The notes beneath the pieces are model-generated. The model ran no database searches. It saw only the letters and a program-made list of their open reading frames with translations, and was not told the DNA's origin. Below are positions 5,729-8,809 of a stretch of 8,809 bases of DNA, one piece after another. Within the stretch, counting starts at the first letter, position 1. Each line of letters opens with the position of its first letter. The translations under genes and the position numbers were made by a program. Location: NCBI GenBank assembly GCA_021163745.1, contig JAGGTM010000025.1, forward strand, positions 1-8,809, written 5' to 3'. This DNA comes from a bacterium. Lineage in GTDB: Bacteria > Patescibacteriota > Minisyncoccia > Portnoybacterales > JAGGTM01.

Positions 5729-6693
5729 CTATGACAAATAAAGTTTTTATTATTGTTTTGAACTACAATGGAGGAAAATTTACTAAAAATTGTTTGCTTT
5801 CGCTTAAGGATATTAATTATTCTAATTGCTTTATTTTAGTGGTAGATAATGGCTCTTCGGATAATTCTTTAAATATAATTGAGAATGTAGTCGAAAAAGA
5901 GTTTTATCAAGGTTCCAAAAATATTCCCGTTAAGATTATAGAAAACAAAAAAAATTTGGGATTTGCGGGTGGAAATAATAGAGGAATAGAATATGCTTTA
6001 AAAAATGGTGCAGATTATATTCTTTTGTTGAATAACGATACTATTTGCCAAGATAAGGATTTTTTAAATAAGATGATAGAAGTTGGGGAAAGGAATGGGC
6101 GCATAGGGATAGTAGGGCCTAGAATTTATTTTGACGATGGGAAAATATGGTTTGCGGGGGGGAAAATAAATTTTTTAAAAACAAAAGCATGGCATATTGG
6201 ATATGGAGAGAGTAAAAATAGTTTTTTAGAGTCAGGATTTGCTAAAGAGGTTGATTATATTACCGGATGCTGTCTTTTAATAAAAAAAGAAATTGTTAAT
6301 AAAATTGGCTTAATGCCAGAGGATTATTTTTTATATTATGAGGATGTGCAGTGGTGTATTAATGCTAGAAAATGTGGTTACAAATGTGTATATGTCCCTT
6401 ATGCTTTTATTTATCATAATGCTTCTTCTACTGCTAAGGAATTTTCTTCTCCATATATTTATTATCATACCAGAAACGGTCTTATTTTAGGATGGAGAAA
6501 TAATAATTGGATTTTAAGGATTATAGTTATATTGTTTTCTTTTTGGATTTTATTAAAACAGATAATTAAATTAATAATAGGATATAAGAAAGATTGGGCA
6601 AAAATAATAATAAGAGGAGTTTTTGATTTTTATAGAGGAAAAACAGGAGAATTTTCTTTGAGGGTTTTATACTCGACAAAGCCGAGAGGGTAG
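5725..6693 (+). CDS. Family 2 glycosyltransferase with C-terminal membrane segment
   Basis: A 322-residue GT2 glycosyltransferase. VFIIVLNYNG (7-16) starts the fold, VVDNGSSDNS (39-48) binds the nucleotide, NLGFAGGNNRG (77-87) is a strong family motif, LLNNDT (101-106) is the DXD site, DYITGCCLLIKK (177-188) and YYEDVQWCINA (204-214) form the acceptor/catalytic region, and YHNASST (230-236) follows. A hydrophobic segment at 262-286 probably anchors it in the membrane, with a basic tail after it. It is the third gene of the rmlB-rmlA operon; its ATG overlaps the rmlA stop as ATGA. A second in-frame ATG two codons later (5731) is also possible; neither has a Shine-Dalgarno site. Operon position suggests it uses the deoxysugar made by the neighbouring enzymes, but that is inference. 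Confidence 0.94.
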   Translation: MTMTNKVFIIVLNYNGGKFTKNCLLSLKDINYSNCFILVVDNGSSDNSLNIIENVVEKEFYQGSKNIPVKIIENKKNLGFAGGNNRGIEYALKNGADYILLLNNDTICQDKDFLNKMIEVGERNGRIGIVGPRIYFDDGKIWFAGGKINFLKTKAWHIGYGESKNSFLESGFAKEVDYITGCCLLIKKEIVNKIGLMPEDYFLYYEDVQWCINARKCGYKCVYVPYAFIYHNASSTAKEFSSPYIYYHTRNGLILGWRNNNWILRIIVILFSFWILLKQIIKLIIGYKKDWAKIIIRGVFDFYRGKTGEFSLRVLYSTKPRG

Positions 6694-6709
6694 GGCTTTA
6701 ATGAATAAA
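6674..6709 (+). terminator. Weak hairpin at the end of the rml operon
   Basis: AAAGCC (6678-6683) can pair with GGCTTT (6694-6699) around a 10-base loop, spanning the stop codon of the glycosyltransferase. There is no long T-run after it. It might slow or end transcription of the operon but is a poor match to a standard terminator. Confidence 0.2.
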
Positions 6710-6730
6710 GTACAGAGTGACAACAGGGCT

Positions 6731-6802
6731 GTCATTGCGAGGAGCAAAGCGATGAGGCAATCTAACAGAATTAGAGATAACCGTATCACCTTTCGCAATG
6801 AC
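6731..6802. repeat. Dispersed palindromic repeat (GTCATTGCGA type)
   Basis: GTCATTGCGA (6731-6740) is the exact reverse complement of TCGCAATGAC (6793-6802), enclosing GGAGCAAAGCGATGAGGCAA and an inner TCTAA/TTAGA stem. From memory, palindromes with this outer arm occur in many copies in diverse bacterial genomes and are often mistranslated as VIARSKAxRQS-type peptides. The right arm here has lost the expected complement of the GGAGCAAAGC section, so it is a degenerate copy. It lies between the rml operon and the SpoIIM gene. Confidence 0.7.
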
Positions 6803-6820
6803 AAGAAGGGGCGTTATTGC

Positions 6821-6907
6821 TTTTCAGGTTTCGAAGTTTCAAGCTCTGGGCTTCGGGTTCTATTCTGTCTATATTCCAGGTTTCGGGCTTTGGGCTTCGG
6901 GCTTATA
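6821..6907. repeat. Low-complexity TTCGGGCTT-type degenerate repeats
   Basis: Imperfect iterations of short units such as GGTTTCG, GGCTTCGG and GGCTTTGG run in two clusters (about 6825-6860 and 6877-6906). An open frame through this and the preceding palindrome (6701-6946) has no Shine-Dalgarno site, a repeat-derived composition and no family resemblance, so I treat it as non-coding. The repeat ends just before the -35 box of the next gene. Confidence 0.6.
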
Positions 6908-6908
6908 A

Positions 6909-6937
6909 TTGACACATTTCTGATATTAAGAGATAAT
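6909..6937 (+). promoter_or_regulatory. Strong sigma70-like promoter of the SpoIIM-family gene
   Basis: A perfect TTGACA (6909-6914), an ideal 17-base spacer and GATAAT (6932-6937, five of six matches to TATAAT). The ATG at 6948 is only 10 bases past the -10 box, so the predicted leader is about 3-4 bases and the message is essentially leaderless. This is the best promoter in the window. Confidence 0.75.
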
Positions 6938-6947
6938 AAGAAATAAT

Positions 6948-7547
6948 ATGAACAATAAAAATTATCTTAAATCGCTTTATCCATTTATTATATTTTCTTT
7001 ATTTTTCTTTATTTTTTCTGTAACATACGGATATTTTACTGCAAAATTTTCCCCCGATAATGCGAAGATTGTTTTGGAACAAGTTAAAAAGATGTATGAG
7101 CCCATTATTCATGCAAATAGAATTAGCCAATTTTTCTTTGTTTTTTTAAACAATAGTTTTACTATATTTATAAGCATTATATTGGGGGTACTAGTGGGAA
7201 TTTTCCCCATTTTGGTTTTGTTTTCAAATGGGATATTAATAGGCATCCTTGTGTTTTTATGGATTCAAGAATATCCATTGGAGAGCTTTTTAACTGGAAT
7301 ACTCCCTCATGGAGTTATTGAAATTCCAGTTTTTATTATGGGGACAGCCATCGGCATTAGAATAGGGAAAATTGTCCTATATAAAATTCTAAGAAGGATA
7401 AATATAAATTTACTCAAAGGTTTATATGCAAAAATATCATTAAAAGAAGAAATTTCTTTAGGCCTGATTTTCTTTCTAAAATTTCTTGTTCCATTATTGG
7501 CAATTGCAGCTGTAATTGAGATTTTTATTACCCCGGCTATCTTTTGA
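6948..7547 (+). CDS. SpoIIM/DUF95-family integral membrane protein
   Basis: A 199-residue protein with about five membrane segments: roughly 11-30, 67-88, 88-105, 123-140 and 170-195. The region ILPHGVIEIPVFIMGTAIGIRIG (118-140, read here as its key residues PHG, E and P followed by a glycine-rich helix) is the hallmark of the stage II sporulation protein M / DUF95 family, where the consensus is PHGxxE(L/I)P. In Bacillus, SpoIIM works with SpoIID and SpoIIP in peptidoglycan remodelling during engulfment; relatives in non-sporulating bacteria and archaea have no settled role. Nothing else in the window suggests sporulation. It has its own strong promoter, with the ATG 10 bases after the -10 box and no Shine-Dalgarno site, and appears monocistronic. 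The family call is good; the function is open. Confidence 0.88.
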   Translation: MNNKNYLKSLYPFIIFSLFFFIFSVTYGYFTAKFSPDNAKIVLEQVKKMYEPIIHANRISQFFFVFLNNSFTIFISIILGVLVGIFPILVLFSNGILIGILVFLWIQEYPLESFLTGILPHGVIEIPVFIMGTAIGIRIGKIVLYKILRRININLLKGLYAKISLKEEISLGLIFFLKFLVPLLAIAAVIEIFITPAIF

Positions 7548-7556
7548 AGTATGTTT

Positions 7557-7760
7557 ACCCCGCACCACCAGAAAGCCATGGGTGTAAACACCGTTAGAGA
7601 TAAAACGCTACAAGCGTCTGAGGATTGCCTTCGGCAATCTATCTCTAACGGGGTAACCCGTGGATGAATGAAAGAATATCCCCAAGGGTAGTGTCCAAAA
7701 GCCATCCAGCCCTACTTTTGTCTCAAAAGTAGGGCTGAGTTAAGCCGTAGTGCGGGGTTT
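7557..7760. repeat. Large structured element, full-length family B
   Basis: A 12-position terminal inverted repeat (7557-7568/7747-7758, one mismatch) closes a highly structured interior. Inside are a 7-bp stem (7576-7582/7657-7663); a perfect 12-bp stem (7591-7602/7640-7651) enclosing two hairpins, ACGCT/AGCGT (7605-7617) and GATTGCC/GGCAATC (7623-7639); and a perfect 13-bp hairpin (7708-7720/7724-7736). The ends read TTTACCCCGCACCAC and GTAGTGCGGGGTTTA. Shorter relatives lie at 3549-3604 and 8040-8074. No protein is plausible here; a frame on the opposite strand (7307-7705) merely overlaps it. It could be a non-autonomous mobile element or a non-coding RNA. The transcribed strand is unclear, because wobble pairs favour neither. 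I see nothing in 7765-7840. Confidence 0.7.
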
Positions 7761-7840
7761 ATAAAGTTGATGATACAGGCTACCCTTCCAAAAGGTCGTT
7801 ATTTTAAAACTCATCTGTTTAAATTAAAAATGGTACCACT

Positions 7841-8008
7841 ATGAAAAGAATTTTAATTTGCACATTAGGAATGTTGATAATGGCTTTTGGGATCTATTCT
7901 TTATTGGTGTTTTGGTGGCCATTGTTCGTAAGAGTATTTTTAGGACTTTTGGGGGTGGTTATATTTTTTATAGGCCTTATAGTATTTTTTATTGGTTGGG
8001 CTAGTTAA
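7841..8008 (+). CDS. Small hydrophobic membrane protein, 55 residues
   Basis: A short open frame from ATG 7841 to TAA 8008 encodes 55 residues. A basic start (MKRI) leads into a hydrophobic segment (about 4-30) containing FWWP, and after a single Arg a second glycine-rich segment (33-52) ends IGWAS. Two membrane helices in a hairpin, or one long kinked segment, are likely. The composition and clean two-helix pattern are protein-like, and small proteins of this kind are common in Patescibacteria, but I do not recognise a family. There is no Shine-Dalgarno site or clear promoter; TAAATT at 7820-7825 is a weak -10 candidate. It lies between two family B elements. Function unknown. Confidence 0.6.
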   Translation: MKRILICTLGMLIMAFGIYSLLVFWWPLFVRVFLGLLGVVIFFIGLIVFFIGWAS

Positions 8009-8039
8009 ATATTGTGAATCCCTTTATAGCTTTACTTTA

Positions 8040-8074
8040 CACCACGGCTATAAAGCCGTGGTGCGAGGTTTACC
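8040..8074. repeat. Family B minimal palindrome
   Basis: A perfect 10-bp hairpin (CACCACGGCT/AGCCGTGGTG, 8040-8049/8054-8063, loop ATAA) is followed by CGAGGTTTA, matching the 3' end of the larger family B elements (GTAGTGCGGGGTTTA and GTGGTGCGGAGTTTA). A second, weaker stem GAGGTTTA/TAAAGCCTC follows (8065-8088). It sits between the convergent small membrane protein gene and the AhpD-like gene, so it may also work as a bidirectional transcription barrier, though it lacks a T-run. Confidence 0.7.
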
Positions 8075-8117
8075 GAATATAAAGCCTCAGATGGCAGAAT
8101 TTTATTTCGGATATTTT

Positions 8118-8633
8118 TTACTCAGGTAAAATGGCCAAAGTATTATTAAATCTGTTAATATAATTAAAAAGTCCCATTACTGATACTATTTCTACAATTT
8201 CATCTTCTGAAAATTTTTCCTTTAATTTTTCAAATAATTTTGGATTGTCTAAATGACCATCTAAGGTTACATCTTTTACTAAATCAAGAATTTCTTTTTC
8301 TTTTTCATCTTCTATATTAGAACTTTTTATTTCCTCTATAATTTTATCATCTGCCCCCAGCTTTTTAAGCATTTTTTCTGATACATCAAGACAAAACGGA
8401 CACTTTAAAGTTTGAGATACCACATAAGCAATTTTCCATTTAAGCAAAGGATCGATTTTGCCTTTTTTCATAATTGCCCCAAATAAATCTACAAATTCTT
8501 TTAGAATCTTCGGGCAGTGTGCCATTACTTTTACCCATTCAGGTACTTTTCCAGTTTCTCTCTCAAATTTTTCATATACTTCTTTGGCGGGTTCATTTAT
8601 TTGGTTTTTTTCTAGACTGGAGATAAGCGCCAT
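8118..8633 (-). CDS. AhpD-like / carboxymuconolactone decarboxylase family protein
   Basis: A 171-residue helical protein of the AhpD-like superfamily. The layout is typical: an N-terminal helix, GKVPEWVKVMAHCP (28-41), a helix of the 'LKEFVDLFGAIMKKG' kind, then KWKIAYVVSQTLKCPFC with the redox CxxC at 78-81, and an acidic C-terminal half. Family members are thiol peroxidases, alkylhydroperoxidase partners or decarboxylases. Oddity: in AhpD a Glu 12 residues before the first Cys and a His 4 after the second complete the proton relay; here these are Trp and Ser, so activity may differ. I chose ATG 8633 over an upstream in-frame TTG (8642), because TTG would be a rarer start and neither has a Shine-Dalgarno site. 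Transcribed alone; upstream lies an inverted repeat (8641-8694). Confidence 0.87.
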   Translation of the reverse strand: MALISSLEKNQINEPAKEVYEKFERETGKVPEWVKVMAHCPKILKEFVDLFGAIMKKGKIDPLLKWKIAYVVSQTLKCPFCLDVSEKMLKKLGADDKIIEEIKSSNIEDEKEKEILDLVKDVTLDGHLDNPKLFEKLKEKFSEDEIVEIVSVMGLFNYINRFNNTLAILPE

Positions 8634-8640
8634 AAAAATC

Positions 8641-8697
8641 AAATACTGATTCTTGGTTAATATTTCTTATCTATTAACGCAATTCTCAGTATTTTTT
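8641..8697. promoter_or_regulatory. Nested inverted repeat upstream of the AhpD-like gene
   Basis: Two perfect inverted repeats are nested: AAATACTGA/TCAGTATTT (8641-8649/8686-8694) outside and GTTAATA/TATTAAC (8656-8662/8672-8678) inside with a 9-base centre. They lie 8 bases upstream of the ATG on the minus strand, where an operator or 5' leader would be. On the plus strand the outer stem runs into TTTTTT and could act as a terminator, but no plus-strand gene is directly upstream. An operator for a dimeric repressor fits the spacing but is unproven. Confidence 0.4.
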
Positions 8698-8702
8698 ATT
8701 TA

Positions 8703-8809
8703 CAAAAGTTAAAATTTGTTTTATTTAATTTTATCAGAATACTAAAAAGAGGCAAGGAGTTACCGATACAAATTGGAGATGAGATTGAGCGAATTGTGAT
8801 TATAAAGCA
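8703..8809. other. Open frame at the right edge, strand uncertain
   Basis: The plus-strand frame in register with 8751 is open to the window edge and ends with GKELPIQIGDEIERIVIIK, which looks protein-like, but it has no ATG, GTG or TTG start upstream in frame before 8796. The opposite strand is also open across this stretch. Either could be part of a gene lying mostly outside the window, or it may be spacer. The region is too short to decide. Confidence 0.2.

Noticed and set aside
6701..6946. 81-residue open frame with VIARSKAMRQS
   Set aside because: It reads through a dispersed palindrome and a low-complexity tract, has no ribosome binding site and has the peptide pattern often produced by mistranslating this repeat.
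7307..7705. 132-residue minus-strand frame
   Set aside because: It overlaps the SpoIIM-family gene in antisense and the hairpins of the family B element; composition is not protein-like.
8634..8642. TTG start giving three extra residues on the AhpD-like protein
   Set aside because: An ATG three codons later fits the family's usual N-terminus, and the TTG has no Shine-Dalgarno support.
1..8809. Archaeal origin
   Set aside because: SpoIIM/DUF95 and long-form RmlA occur in archaea, but several bacterial -35/-10 promoters and the overall gene style favour bacteria.
8740..8809. Confident partial gene at the right edge
   Set aside because: There is no start codon in the plus frame and the opposite strand is equally open, so it is listed only as an uncertain frame.

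Overview
The window is AT-rich, with compact genes separated by GC-richer structured intergenic DNA. It reads as a bacterial chromosome, most likely from the Candidate Phyla Radiation (Patescibacteria, Parcubacteria-like). The basis is sigma70-type TTGACA/TATAAT promoters, a multi-pass membrane protein (522-1073) that resembles a hypothetical family I associate with these genomes, long-form RmlA, CPR-style family 2 glycosyltransferases, and many dispersed palindromic elements. The taxon is an inference; there is no rRNA or marker gene in the window.

Layout. 1-521: no protein gene; a structured RNA-like element (copy A1), a 4 x 12 bp repeat array and a promoter. 522-1073: membrane protein of unknown function. 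1074-1578: a second copy of the structured element (A2), a terminator-like hairpin and a decayed NAD-epimerase remnant. 1579-3459 (minus strand): two family 2 glycosyltransferases. 3460-3662: divergent promoter region holding a short palindromic element of family B. 3663-6693 (plus strand): rmlB, rmlA and a third glycosyltransferase, joined by 4-base ATGA overlaps. 6694-6947: dispersed palindrome and low-complexity TTCGGG-type repeats, then a strong promoter. 6948-7547: SpoIIM/DUF95 membrane protein. 7557-7760: a large, highly structured element (full-length family B). 7841-8008: a 55-residue membrane protein. 8040-8063: minimal family B hairpin. 8118-8633 (minus strand): AhpD/carboxymuconolactone-decarboxylase-like protein, with an inverted repeat upstream. 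An open frame of uncertain strand touches the right edge.

How the genes work together. RmlA and RmlB would make dTDP-glucose and then dTDP-4-keto-6-deoxyglucose, a precursor of dTDP-rhamnose and other deoxysugars. The three glycosyltransferases probably transfer such sugars to a cell-surface glycan. rmlC and rmlD are not in the window. The other genes show no obvious link to this pathway.

The most unusual content is non-coding. Two copies of a ~219-base element (61-279 and 1101-1319) share one multi-stem architecture, with the same junction spacing, a GAATA pentaloop and tandem G-A pairs, while most paired bases differ by compensatory change. This is the signature of a selected RNA structure, or of a structured mobile DNA, and I cannot assign it to a class I know. 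A second family (B) appears in three nested sizes. Several promoters lie so close to their ATG that the mRNAs should be leaderless or nearly so.
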